A stretch of DNA of 64,000 nucleotides, from contig NZ_BONI01000015.1 of assembly GCF_016862635.1 (NCBI RefSeq), positions 62,001-126,000 on the forward strand. Reading direction: 5' to 3'. The DNA is from Catellatospora coxensis. GTDB taxonomy: Bacteria > Actinomycetota > Actinomycetes > Mycobacteriales > Micromonosporaceae. The notes beneath the pieces were generated by a model that did not search any database, had not been told where the DNA came from, and saw only the letters and a list, made by a program, of their open reading frames with translations. Shown one piece after another: positions 43,382 through 51,979 of this stretch. Position numbers and translations under genes: made by a program. Within the stretch, counting starts at the first letter, position 1, and each line of letters opens with the position of its first letter.

Positions 43382-44272
43382 TCAGCAGAAGTTGGCGGTG
43401 GAGCCGCCGACGCTGGAGGCGTTGGCGTTGCCCAGGAGCGCGCCCACGGCCACGCCCGACACGTCGATCGGGGCCTGGACCGGCACGAACACCTGGTTGC
43501 CGCTCAGGATCCCCGAGTTGGCGAAGGTGTTCCAGTTCAGCTCGCAGGTGCTCGGCGCGGCGTGCTGCCACTTCTTGCGCTGGTTCAGCTGCTGCTTCAT
43601 CTGCTGCTGCTGGGCGCCGATGCCGACGCTGGCGCTGGTGTTGCCGACCGCGCTGGTCAGGCCGCTGGTCAGCCCGTTGATCGGCAGCAGGCCGGTGATC
43701 ATGTCCAGCGGGGAGTTCTCCGTCACGCCGCTCTCGATCGGAGCCGCCGTGGACACGAAGTCCTTCTTCTTGTTCTTGTGCTTGTGCCAGTTCGGCTCGC
43801 CGTAGGGCTGCGGGTACGGGTTCTCGTTGCCGTCTTCACCGGGCTCGCCGGGCAGATTGGCCGCCGACCCGCCGACGCACCACGCGTTGGCGTTGCCGAG
43901 CACCCCGACGCCCACGCCGCAGGCGTCGATCGGGACCTGGATCGGAGCCAGCACCTGGTTGCCGCTCAGGATCCCCGAGTTGCCGAGGCTGCTCCAGTCG
44001 GTGGCGAGCGCGTCCTCGCCGTAGTTGGCCTCGCTGCCGCCGGTGCAGCTGGCGTTGGCGTTGCCCAGGATGCCGATGGCGATCCCGCAGATGTTGATCG
44101 GGGCCTGCACCGGCAGCTTGATCTGGTTGCCGCTGCCGATACCGCTGTTGAAGGAAGAGTTCCAGTTGTCGGCCGCGTGCGCGCCCGTACCGCCGATGAG
44201 CAGCACGCCGGCGGACAGGACGCCGACCTTCACGGACGTCTTGGTCCACGTGCCCAGCGAAGTCGCAGTCAT
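43382..44272 (-). CDS. Chaplin-like secreted protein with three repeats
   Basis: 296 residues from the ATG at 44270-44272. A signal peptide ends at AHA (31-33). Three related units (about 37-83, 93-138, 246-296) share NSGI-x-SGNQ-x5-PVQAPI-x-x-CG and a LGNANA-x-C segment, close to the chaplin pattern of two spaced cysteines in a hydrophobic Gly/Val/Asn-rich unit. Cysteines 62/76 and 118/132 form pairs; the third unit has Ser at both positions but the protein gains Cys243 and a terminal Cys296. A Gln/Lys-rich linker separates units 2 and 3. Chaplins form amyloid surface layers on aerial cells. No LAXTG signal is seen. Confidence 0.82.
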   Translation of the reverse strand: MTATSLGTWTKTSVKVGVLSAGVLLIGGTGAHAADNWNSSFNSGIGSGNQIKLPVQAPINICGIAIGILGNANASCTGGSEANYGEDALATDWSSLGNSGILSGNQVLAPIQVPIDACGVGVGVLGNANAWCVGGSAANLPGEPGEDGNENPYPQPYGEPNWHKHKNKKKDFVSTAAPIESGVTENSPLDMITGLLPINGLTSGLTSAVGNTSASVGIGAQQQQMKQQLNQRKKWQHAAPSTCELNWNTFANSGILSGNQVFVPVQAPIDVSGVAVGALLGNANASSVGGSTANFC

Positions 44273-44595
44273 GTGAATCGCAGTGCCTTTCGATCTGGAA
44301 TTGCCACGGGGAGATGCAGTGTCTTGCCATGTCACGGCCGCTTTGCGGAGCGTCCTGTGTGCACGATGAGCGCACCGGAGCGCGGTTGCCCCGGCTGTCG
44401 ACGCGCGCCCGTAGTCACCTGATTCGGCTCGTACAAATAGGGCATTTATGACATCGCAGGGGTCAACGAGCTTGCCATTCCTCGGACACGGATGGCCGAC
44501 CCGATCACCTAGGGCGGCAAATGCCATTCGTTGCACGAATTACGGCTTATGTCCGAATTGCTCCGCCTTCAAAACGCAGCAATGGTCAGATAGCC

Positions 44596-44626
44596 GACAG
44601 GGAGTGACCGACGGTCACTCCCTGTC
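44596..44626 (-). terminator. Terminator after the sigma-partner gene
   Basis: GACAGGGAGTGAC (44596-44608) and GTCACTCCCTGTC (44614-44626) form a perfect 13-bp stem around CGACG. It begins 20 bases beyond the stop at 44647. Between here and the chaplin start (44273-44595) lies the chaplin upstream region; I cannot assign a promoter with confidence. Confidence 0.8.
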
Positions 44627-44646
44627 ATTGTTGGCGCGGCCCGATT

Positions 44647-45501
44647 TCAGCAGGCCGTGGTGGCCGCGCAGATACGTGCCACCGCCTTGTCCGCGAGGTC
44701 CTGGGCGAGCGCGACGTCCGCCGCACCGGGCGTGGCCGGGAACGTGAGAGAGAGCTCGGTGTACACCGCACCTACTCGTACCAGCACCAGCAGCGTGCGA
44801 GGGCTCATCCGGACCAGCAACGCCTCGTCGCCGGCGAATCCCGTTGCGATGATCTCGAACTCGACGTGGGTCTCCCGGTGGTCCAGGACCGCGCAGTGCT
44901 CGAATCCGGCCCGTTCGTGGGCGATCAGCTCCCCGGCCGAGCGGGCCGACCCGTAGCCGGTCACCTGCTGCACGACGTGCACCGCGTCCTGACCGGCCGC
45001 CAGCACCCGCTGCCGGGACGAATCCCGCGCCCCGGACAGCTGCGGCCGGACAGGCTTGCCGTCCCACTGGCCCTTCTCCTGGCACAACCCGGTGACGTAC
45101 CGGTAGTTCTCGCCCAGGTACTCGCCCCCCTGCACCCGGTGCGCGGGGCTGACGTCGGCGGCCCGGAGCATGGCGTCCAGCGGGATCACCGTGTCGAAAG
45201 GCACCGCGGGGCTCGGCGAGGTCAGCCTCGGCCGGACCGAGGGCGACGGGCTCAGCTGCGGCACCACGGTGATCGACGGGCGGGCCGTCAGGGTGGGCGC
45301 GGGCTCCCCGGGCCGGCCGCCGAGCACGAACGCGGCACCGGCGACGACGGCGAGGGCCGCCACACCGGCGGCGGTCATGCCCACCGTACGCACGCGGCGT
45401 CGGCGCTCCCCCCGGCCGCGGATCTCTGCGGGTGAGGCCCAGGTCGTCGCCGGCATGTCTGCTCCGAACCCGTCGAGCTGCTGGGAGATGTCGTCACGCA
45501 T
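44647..45501 (-). CDS. Single-pass membrane protein paired with ECF sigma factor (probable anti-sigma)
   Basis: 284 residues from the ATG at 45499-45501, overlapping the sigma gene end by eight bases. A cytoplasmic N-terminal segment (about 1-38) with an Arg cluster leads to a membrane helix (about 42-62, MTAAGVAALAVVAGAAFVLGG). A Pro/Ser/Thr linker and an outer domain of about 180 residues with several cysteines follow. No zinc-binding anti-sigma motif is seen. Coupled translation with a SigE-type factor suggests it controls that factor. Two similar pairs occur at 55785-57087 and 60314-61980. Confidence 0.75.
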   Translation of the reverse strand: MRDDISQQLDGFGADMPATTWASPAEIRGRGERRRRVRTVGMTAAGVAALAVVAGAAFVLGGRPGEPAPTLTARPSITVVPQLSPSPSVRPRLTSPSPAVPFDTVIPLDAMLRAADVSPAHRVQGGEYLGENYRYVTGLCQEKGQWDGKPVRPQLSGARDSSRQRVLAAGQDAVHVVQQVTGYGSARSAGELIAHERAGFEHCAVLDHRETHVEFEIIATGFAGDEALLVRMSPRTLLVLVRVGAVYTELSLTFPATPGAADVALAQDLADKAVARICAATTAC

Positions 45502-45985
45502 AGCTGTTCCCCGTCTCGGTGCTGAGCAGGTGGGCGAGGGCCTGCCGGCCCCGGGAGAGACGCGCCTTGACCGTGCCCTCGGCGACCCCGGTCTCGGCCG
45601 CGATCTCGGCGACCGACCGGCCCGCGATGTGGTGCAGCACGATCGCGGTGCGCTGCGCCTCGGGGATGCCGCGCAGCGCGGCAACCAGCGCGACGGTGTT
45701 CTCGTCGGGCGGGGCCGCGCTCGGCTCGCCGCCGTGCCGGCGGTGCGCGGTGAACATGCTGCGGGCCCGCCGCCAGCGGCTCACCGCGATGCGGAAGGCC
45801 ACGGTGCGCACCCACGCCTCGGGATCGTCGTACGCGGCGACCTTGCGCCAGTTCTGCCAGGCCCGCGCGTAGGCCTCCTGCACGACATCCTGTGCTTCCT
45901 GCACGTCACCGGTGACGGCGTACGCACAGCGCAGCATCCGCTGCCTGCTGCCCAGATAGAACTCGTCGAACACGGGTGGTGACAT
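45494..45985 (-). CDS. ECF (SigE-type) RNA polymerase sigma factor
   Basis: 163 residues. Region 2 (about 8-75) includes GDVQEAQDVVQEAYARAWQNW and EAWVRTVAFRIAVSRWRR. Region 4 (about 100-155) includes LRGIPEAQRTAIVLHHIAGR and GVAEGTVKARLSRGRQAL. Size and motifs fit SigE/SigM-like ECF factors that respond to envelope stress. It is the first gene of a two-gene unit with the membrane partner. Confidence 0.93.
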   Translation of the reverse strand: MSPPVFDEFYLGSRQRMLRCAYAVTGDVQEAQDVVQEAYARAWQNWRKVAAYDDPEAWVRTVAFRIAVSRWRRARSMFTAHRRHGGEPSAAPPDENTVALVAALRGIPEAQRTAIVLHHIAGRSVAEIAAETGVAEGTVKARLSRGRQALAHLLSTETGNSYA

Positions 45986-46088
45986 CCAGGGCTCCCCCGG
46001 TGGTGGGTGTCAGGTCACCCACAAGTCACGCGCGCACCCGGCGGCCGGTTGCGTACGAACTTCGGACCGCGCCGCGGCGCCGGACCGG

Positions 46089-47003
46089 TCAGCTCACGGT
46101 GCGGCTGCGCGGGCCGGCCCGCAGCACGCCGGACGGCAGCTCGCGGCCGACGATCTGCTCGGCGAGCCGGGCCGCGTCGATCAGCTTCTCCAGGTCGATC
46201 CCGGTGTCGATGCCCATGTCGTGCAGCATGTGCACGACCTCCTCGGTGGCCACGTTGCCCGACGCGCCCGGCGCGTACGGGCAGCCGCCCAGGCCGCCGA
46301 CGCTGGCGTCGTACTCGGTGATGCCGAACTCCAGCGCGGTGAGGATGTTGGCGAGACCGGTGCCGCGGGTGTTGTGGAAGTGCAGCAGCATCGGCACGTC
46401 CGGGTGCCGCTCGCGGACGATCGACAGCAGCTCGCGGACCCGGCGCGGGGTGCCCATGCCGGTGGTGTCGCCGAAGGCCACCCGGTCCGCCCCGTCGGCG
46501 ACGACGCGGTCGACGATGGCGGCCACCCGCTTCGGATCCACGTCCCCCTCGTACGGGCATCCGAAGCTCGTCGCGATGATCACCTCGGCGGTCGAGCCGC
46601 CCTCGTGCAGCGCCGGGATGAGCTGGGCGATCTCGTCCAGCGACTCCTCGGTGGCCCGGTTGATGTTGCGGCGGTTGTGCGTGTCGCTGGCCGAGACCAC
46701 CACCTCGACCTCGGTGAAGCCGCCGGCCAGGGCCCGCTGGGCGCCGCGCAGGTTGGGCACCAGCGCGCTGTAGCGCACCTTCGGGTCGCGCGCGGCCGTG
46801 CTCCAGACCTCGTCGGCGTCGGCCATCTGCGGAATGGCCTTGGGGTGCACGTATGACACCGCCTCGATGCGGCCGACGCCGGTGGCGCTCAGCGCGTCGA
46901 TCAGCCTGACCTTGTCGGCGGTGGGCACGGGGTCCTCGTTCTGCAGCCCGTCACGCGGGCCCACCTCACGAATCGACACCCGGTCCGGCAGCACAGCACC
47001 CAT
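46089..47003 (-). CDS. hmgL: Hydroxymethylglutaryl-CoA lyase
   Basis: 304 residues. The TIM-barrel lyase has the N-terminal VSIREVGPRDGLQNE with the metal/catalytic Arg-Asp, LHFHNTRGTG and the active-site loop signature GGLGGCPYAPGASGNVATE containing the conserved Cys. It cleaves HMG-CoA to acetyl-CoA and acetoacetate, the last step of leucine breakdown. The ATG at 47001-47003 lies six bases after TAAGGT (minus strand), so the transcript may be leaderless; a weak AAGGTGG is also present. The operator at 47013-47026 overlaps this -10. Confidence 0.95.
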   Translation of the reverse strand: MGAVLPDRVSIREVGPRDGLQNEDPVPTADKVRLIDALSATGVGRIEAVSYVHPKAIPQMADADEVWSTAARDPKVRYSALVPNLRGAQRALAGGFTEVEVVVSASDTHNRRNINRATEESLDEIAQLIPALHEGGSTAEVIIATSFGCPYEGDVDPKRVAAIVDRVVADGADRVAFGDTTGMGTPRRVRELLSIVRERHPDVPMLLHFHNTRGTGLANILTALEFGITEYDASVGGLGGCPYAPGASGNVATEEVVHMLHDMGIDTGIDLEKLIDAARLAEQIVGRELPSGVLRAGPRSRTVS

Positions 47004-47012
47004 GCCGCCACC

Positions 47013-47026
47013 TTAACCCTCGTTAA
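47013..47026. promoter_or_regulatory. Candidate TetR operator upstream of hmgL
   Basis: TTAACCCTCGTTAA; on the minus strand TTAACG-AG-GGTTAA. It overlaps the -10-like TAAGGT of hmgL (47010-47015, minus strand). It also lies in the 178-base region shared with the divergent subtilase gene. Confidence 0.65.
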
Positions 47027-47181
47027 CCTCAGCTGCCCACCCCTCCCCTGGCCTGGCTGTTCGCCATACCTTCACAAGGATTTGAGGTATTCACTCATGT
47101 CTCTGCCCAACGCATCCCCCCTTCGACGCGTCTCTACGAACGACAGTCCAAGGCGGACTGATCGAACGGACGGGGAGGAAC

Positions 47182-50100
47182 ATGCGATCCAGCAGAGGAA
47201 CGAGGGCAATGCTGGCCGGGGGGATCGTCGCCGCGCTACTGATGGCCGCGCCCGGCACCGCGGGCGCGGAACAGGCCGCCTCACCACTGGCCGCCAGACC
47301 CGCACCGGGCAACACGAAGACGCAGACCGTCGCGCTGATCACCGGCGACCGGGTATCGGTGCACGGTGACGGCCGGCTCAGCCTGACGCCGCGGGACGGG
47401 GTGACCTACCGCAGCTACCGGGTCAAGGACCACCAGTACGTCATCCCGTCCGACGCCGTCGCGCTGCTCGCGGCGAACCGCCTGGACAAGCGGCTGTTCG
47501 ACATCACCGAGCTGCTCGCCGTCAAGGCCGCGCGCAAGGCCGCGCTGCCGCTCATCGTCTCCGGTGCGACCTACGCGCCGGGCCTGACCGCCGAGCGCCG
47601 GCTGCCCGCGGTGAAGGGCTTCGCCGCCGAGGTGCCGGAGGAGTCCCTGGCCGCGCAGTGGCAGGCGACCCGCAAGGCGAGCACCGGCAAGATCTGGCTC
47701 GACGCCGTACGCAAGCCGGCGCTGGACCAGAGCGTCCCGCTGATCGGCGCGCCCGCGGCCTGGTCCGCCGGGTTCGACGGCACGGGTGTGAAGGTCGCCG
47801 TGCTCGACACCGGCGTCGACATCTCCCACCCCGACCTGGCTGGCAAGATCAGCGCCCGGCAGAACTTCACCGAGGGTGAGGAGGACGACCTCGACCGGGT
47901 CGGTCACGGCACGCACGTCGCCTCGACCATCGCGGGCAGCGGGGCCGGCTCCGGCGGCAAGTACAAGGGTGTCGCGCCCGGTGCTTCGCTGCTCGACGGC
48001 AAGGTCTGCGTCGAGTACGGCTGTGCCGAGTCCTGGATCCTGGCCGGTATGCAGTGGGCCGCGGAGTCCGGGGCCGACGTGGCCAACATGAGCCTCGGCG
48101 GCACCAACACCCCGGAGGTCGACCCGCTGGAGCAGGCCGTCAACGACCTGACCGCGCAGTACGGCACGCTGTTCGTGATCGCGGCGGGCAACGCCGGGTC
48201 GGACGAGAGCGTCGGCTCGCCGGCGACCGCCGAGGCGGCGCTGGCCGTCGGGGCGTTCACCAAGACCGACGAGCTGGCCGTGTTCTCCAGCCGGGGCCCC
48301 AGCGCCGACGGCTGGGCGGTCAAGCCGGAGATCGCCGCGCCCGGTCAGGAGATCGTGGCCGCACGCAGCAAGGACGGCTTCCTCGGCGAGCCGGGTCAGC
48401 TGTACATGCCGCTGGACGGCACGTCGATGGCCACCCCGCACGTCGCGGGCGCGGCCGCGCTGCTGACCCAGGTGCACCCGGGGTGGACCGCGGCGCAGCG
48501 CAAGGCCGCGCTGATGGCCTCGGCGAAGCCGTCCGCCGACATCGGCGTGTTCGCGCAGGGCGCGGGCCGCGTCGACGTGGCTCGGGCGATCACCCAGCAG
48601 GTGACGACCAGCCCCACGGCGGTCACGTTCGGCCTGCAGGAGTGGCCGCACGAGGACGACGAGGTGCGCACCAGCACCGTCACGTACCACAACGGCGGCA
48701 GTGCCGCGGTGACCCTGCAGCTCGCCCTCACCGGCGCGCCCGCCGGGATCTTCGCGCTGGGCGCCGACTCCGTCACGGTGCCGGCCGGGGGCGACGCCTC
48801 GGTGACCATCACGGCCGACACCCGCCAGGGTGGCGACCTCACCGGCGGTGTCGGCGGCCGCATCACCGCGACCGCGGACGGCGTCTCCGTGCAGACCCCG
48901 TTCGGCATCGTCCGGGAGGAGCTCAAGCACGCGGTCAAGGTCACCGCGACCGAGCGGGACGGCGACCCGGCCGAGAACGCGCTGACCGTGCTGTTCGACC
49001 TCGAGAACTTCCGGGACTACGTGGTGTCCGGGGCGAGCGGCGAGCTGCGCCTGCCGCCGGGCAAGTACTTCGCGTTCAGCTGGGTCGACGAGGTCGACGG
49101 CGACGACTACTCCACCACGCAGCTGGTGTACCCGCTCTACACCGTCGGCGGCGCGCAGACGCTGGCGATGGACGCGCGGGGCGCCGGCAACTTCGACGTC
49201 ACCGTGCCCGACCCGAAGGCCGACGTGCTGCTGGCGGCGCTCGACGTCAGCATGAGCTACCAGGACGCCGGCATCAGCGTCGGCGTGCTGGCCGAGAAGT
49301 TCGGCAACATGTACGCCAAGCAGCTCGGCCCGAAGAAGGTGCCCGGCCTCACCTCGGCGCTCACCGGCACGCTGGCCGAGCTCGGCGAGGAGGGTGACCC
49401 GGCGCTGTCGCCGTACTCCTACAACCTCGGCTGGCACAAGGCCGACGGCATGATGGCCGGGCTGACCAAGCACCTGCGCTGGGCCGACCTCGCCAAGGTC
49501 GAGTCCGGGCACGGGCTGCTCGACAAGGGCACCAACGGCGTGAAGCTCAACTTCATCGCGCCGCCCGGCGGTGGCGGCGGCTGGGCGACCGGCTGGCCGA
49601 CCCCGCTGCCCTACCAGCGGACCGACTACTACACCACCAGCACGCCGTGGTCGGTCGAGTTCATGGTGGAGAAGCCGGCCGAGGGCGAGGACTGGCCGGA
49701 GACGGTGTCCGACAACGCGGCCGTGGTGACCTACCGGGCCGGCAAGACCTACCGGGAGCAGTGGAACAAGGGTGTGTTCGGGCCCAGCGTGGCACCGCTC
49801 TTCCCGGGTGACCAGGCGGCCGTGCGCGAGGGCGACCTCATGTTCGTCGGTCCCGCGCTGCTCGGCGACGGGCAGGGCCGGGCCGGCTTCGGGCAGATCA
49901 CCGGCGGCCGGGGCGCGCTCTACCGCAACGGCGAGCTGATCGCCGAGGCGGCGGACGGGCCGTACGTGTTCGTCGAGGAGGTGGACCCGGCCAAGGCCTC
50001 GTTCCGCTTCGACGGCAGCCTGGAGCGCGACTCCCGGCTCACCACGAAGATGTCGGTGAGCTGGACGTTCCGTTCGGGCCACGCGGACAAACCGGCCTCG

Positions 50101-50415
50101 CTGCCGCTGACCGCGGTCAGTTTCGCGCCGAAGCTGGACGCGAACAACGTCGGCAAGGCCGGCGGCCTGGGCGTCTACCCGGCGACCTTCACCCAGACCG
50201 AGGGCTCCGGCCGCGTGGTCAAGCTGGTGGTGAAGGCGTCGTACGACGACGGCAAGACCTGGGTCAAGGTGCCGGTGCTGTGCGTCGGCGGCGAATGGGT
50301 GGTCATGGTGGCGCACCCGAAGGCGGGCGGCTTCGTGTCGCTGCAGGCTTCGGGCGCGGACTCGAAGGGCAACACCTTCGACCAGACCGTGATCCGGGCG
50401 TACGAGATCCGCTGA
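47182..50415 (+). CDS. Secreted S8 family (subtilisin-like) serine peptidase
   Basis: 1077 residues with GGGAGGAA before the ATG. A signal peptide ends near AGA (about residue 29), followed by a propeptide to about 180. The catalytic triad is Asp209 (VAVLDTGVDISHPDL), His242 (GHGTHVAST) and Ser415 (GTSMATPHVAG), with the oxyanion Asn337 (AAGNAG). The C-terminal 600 residues contain β-rich domains without clear motifs, as in large actinobacterial S8 peptidases. It should degrade extracellular protein. It sits between hmgL and the biotin carboxylase on the opposite strand, splitting the leucine set, which could reflect co-use of protein-derived leucine or mere insertion. Confidence 0.93.
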   Translation: MRSSRGTRAMLAGGIVAALLMAAPGTAGAEQAASPLAARPAPGNTKTQTVALITGDRVSVHGDGRLSLTPRDGVTYRSYRVKDHQYVIPSDAVALLAANRLDKRLFDITELLAVKAARKAALPLIVSGATYAPGLTAERRLPAVKGFAAEVPEESLAAQWQATRKASTGKIWLDAVRKPALDQSVPLIGAPAAWSAGFDGTGVKVAVLDTGVDISHPDLAGKISARQNFTEGEEDDLDRVGHGTHVASTIAGSGAGSGGKYKGVAPGASLLDGKVCVEYGCAESWILAGMQWAAESGADVANMSLGGTNTPEVDPLEQAVNDLTAQYGTLFVIAAGNAGSDESVGSPATAEAALAVGAFTKTDELAVFSSRGPSADGWAVKPEIAAPGQEIVAARSKDGFLGEPGQLYMPLDGTSMATPHVAGAAALLTQVHPGWTAAQRKAALMASAKPSADIGVFAQGAGRVDVARAITQQVTTSPTAVTFGLQEWPHEDDEVRTSTVTYHNGGSAAVTLQLALTGAPAGIFALGADSVTVPAGGDASVTITADTRQGGDLTGGVGGRITATADGVSVQTPFGIVREELKHAVKVTATERDGDPAENALTVLFDLENFRDYVVSGASGELRLPPGKYFAFSWVDEVDGDDYSTTQLVYPLYTVGGAQTLAMDARGAGNFDVTVPDPKADVLLAALDVSMSYQDAGISVGVLAEKFGNMYAKQLGPKKVPGLTSALTGTLAELGEEGDPALSPYSYNLGWHKADGMMAGLTKHLRWADLAKVESGHGLLDKGTNGVKLNFIAPPGGGGGWATGWPTPLPYQRTDYYTTSTPWSVEFMVEKPAEGEDWPETVSDNAAVVTYRAGKTYREQWNKGVFGPSVAPLFPGDQAAVREGDLMFVGPALLGDGQGRAGFGQITGGRGALYRNGELIAEAADGPYVFVEEVDPAKASFRFDGSLERDSRLTTKMSVSWTFRSGHADKPASLPLTAVSFAPKLDANNVGKAGGLGVYPATFTQTEGSGRVVKLVVKASYDDGKTWVKVPVLCVGGEWVVMVAHPKAGGFVSLQASGADSKGNTFDQTVIRAYEIR

Positions 50416-50424
50416 TCAGGTGAC

Positions 50425-50460
50425 GAAGGGGCCTGGCGACCACGGTCGCCGGGCCCCTTC
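50425..50460. terminator. Bidirectional terminator between subtilase and biotin carboxylase genes
   Basis: Arms GAAGGGGCCTGGCGACC (50425-50441) and 50444-50460 pair with one mismatch and a two-base gap. It lies between convergent stops at 50415 and 50471. Confidence 0.75.
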
Positions 50461-50470
50461 CCATGTCCGG

Positions 50471-51808
50471 TCAGCGCATCCGCGAGACCAGGCCGGTGTC
50501 GTAGTCGCCCGAGACGAACTCGGCGTTGTCCATCAGCTCGGCGAAGAACGGCAGGTTGTTCTTCGGCCCGATCAGCTCGAACGCGGCGACCGCCGCCTTG
50601 GCCCGGACGATGGCCTCGGCCCGGTCGGCCCCGTACACGATGACCTTGGCCATCAGCGAGTCGTAGCTCGGGGTGACGACGTTGCCCTCGGCGTAGCCGG
50701 AGTCCACCCGCACGCCGTCGCCGGTCGGCTCGATCCAGGTCTTGATCGCACCGGGGCCGGGCAGGAAGCGCTTCGGGTCCTCGGCGTTGATCCGCAGCTC
50801 GATGGCGTGGCCCTGGGACGCCAGCGTGGACGGCTCGAACTGCACCGGCAGGCCGGCAGCGACGCGCAGCTGCGCCTCGACCAGGTCGAGGCCGAAGACC
50901 AGCTCGGTGACCGGGTGCTCGACCTGCAGCCGGGTGTTCATCTCCAGGAAGAAGAAGTCGCCGGTGGCCGGGTCGAACAGGCACTCGACGGTGCCGGCGT
51001 TGCGGTAGCCGACAGCCTCGCCCGCGCGGACCGCGGCGGCCAGCAGCTTCTCGCGCTGCGCGGGGGTGAGCGCCGGGGACGGCGACTCCTCGACCAGCTT
51101 CTGGTTGCGCCGCTGCACCGAGCACTCCCGCTCACCGAGGGCGAGCACGGTGCCGTCGGCCAGGCCGAGGATCTGCACCTCGACGTGGCGTACCCGGGGA
51201 AAGTAGCGCTCCAGCAGCACGGAGCCGTCGCCGAACATGCGCTCGGCGAAGCCACGCACCTGCTCGTACTGCGCGGTCAGCTGGGCGGCGTCGTTCGCGA
51301 CGGCCATGCCCATGCCGCCGCCGCCGGCCGCGGCCTTGACCATGACCGGGTAGCCGATCTCCTCGGCGGCGGCCAGCGCGGCCTCGACGGTCGCGGCCGG
51401 GTCGGCGGTGCCCGGGGCGACCGGCACTCCGGCGGCGGCCATCAGGTTACGTGCGTTGATCTTGTCGCCCATCGCGGTGATCGCGTCGGGACCGGGCCCC
51501 ACCCAGATCAGGCCGCTGTCCACGACGGTACGGGCGAAGTCGGCGTTCTCGGAGAGGAAGCCGTAGCCGGGGTGGATCGCCTGCGCCCCGGTCTGCTTCG
51601 CGGCGGCGAGGATCGCCTCGGCATTGCGGTAGGACTCGGCCGGGTTGGCCGGTCCGACGCACACCGCCTCGTCGGCCTCGCGCACGAACGGCAGCTCGGC
51701 GTCGGCCTCGGAGTACACCGCGATGGTCCGGATCCCCAGGCCCCTGGCGGTGCGGATGATGCGCCGGGCGATCTCCCCCCGGTTCGCGACCAGCAACGAC
51801 TCGATCAT
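50471..51808 (-). CDS. Biotin carboxylase subunit, without a carrier domain
   Basis: 445 residues. It begins with the biotin carboxylase N-lobe LLVANRGEIARRIIRTARGLG, then the ATP-grasp loop KAAAGGGGMGM, ERYFPRVRHVEVQILG, FLEMNTRLQVEHPVTE and the C-terminal SYDSLMAKVIVYG. It ends at LVSRMR, directly after the biotin carboxylase C-domain; no BCCP domain or AMKM motif is present, although the α subunits that serve such carboxyltransferases are usually about 600-670 residues with BCCP. A separate carrier must be used. The operator at 51849-51862 is 41 bases upstream. Confidence 0.93.
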   Translation of the reverse strand: MIESLLVANRGEIARRIIRTARGLGIRTIAVYSEADAELPFVREADEAVCVGPANPAESYRNAEAILAAAKQTGAQAIHPGYGFLSENADFARTVVDSGLIWVGPGPDAITAMGDKINARNLMAAAGVPVAPGTADPAATVEAALAAAEEIGYPVMVKAAAGGGGMGMAVANDAAQLTAQYEQVRGFAERMFGDGSVLLERYFPRVRHVEVQILGLADGTVLALGERECSVQRRNQKLVEESPSPALTPAQREKLLAAAVRAGEAVGYRNAGTVECLFDPATGDFFFLEMNTRLQVEHPVTELVFGLDLVEAQLRVAAGLPVQFEPSTLASQGHAIELRINAEDPKRFLPGPGAIKTWIEPTGDGVRVDSGYAEGNVVTPSYDSLMAKVIVYGADRAEAIVRAKAAVAAFELIGPKNNLPFFAELMDNAEFVSGDYDTGLVSRMR

Positions 51809-51848
51809 GCCCGCGTCCCTCCTACGCTCCAGACAACCACACCGAGCC

Positions 51849-51862
51849 TAAACGCACGTTAA
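51849..51862. promoter_or_regulatory. Candidate TetR operator upstream of the biotin carboxylase gene
   Basis: TAAACGCACGTTAA; on the minus strand TTAACG-TG-CGTTTA, identical to the site before tetR except for one spacer base. It overlaps TAGGCT, a -10-like hexamer pointing at the gene. Confidence 0.75.
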
Positions 51863-51911
51863 GTTCCACGCACCCACTGGGGCCGCCGCACCGCGCAGAC
51901 CAGCGGTTTCG

Positions 51912-51964
51912 GGGAAACTGCGGTTTCCGGGCACGCCGAAGGCGCAGTTTCCCGGAAACTGCGG
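51912..51964. repeat. Hairpin-forming repeats of GGAAACTGCG
   Basis: GGGAAACTGCG (51912-51922) pairs with CGCAGTTTCCC (51943-51953), and a further GGAAACTGCGG follows at 51954-51964. It lies between the tetR stop and the biotin carboxylase promoter, so it may end the tetR transcript. Confidence 0.55.
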
Positions 51965-51979
51965 AACGGGCGGGGCGGG

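Noticed and set aside
47281-50316. A 1011-codon leftward open frame opposite the subtilase
   Set aside because: It is a mirror of the subtilase coding frame, with no motif and no start signal.
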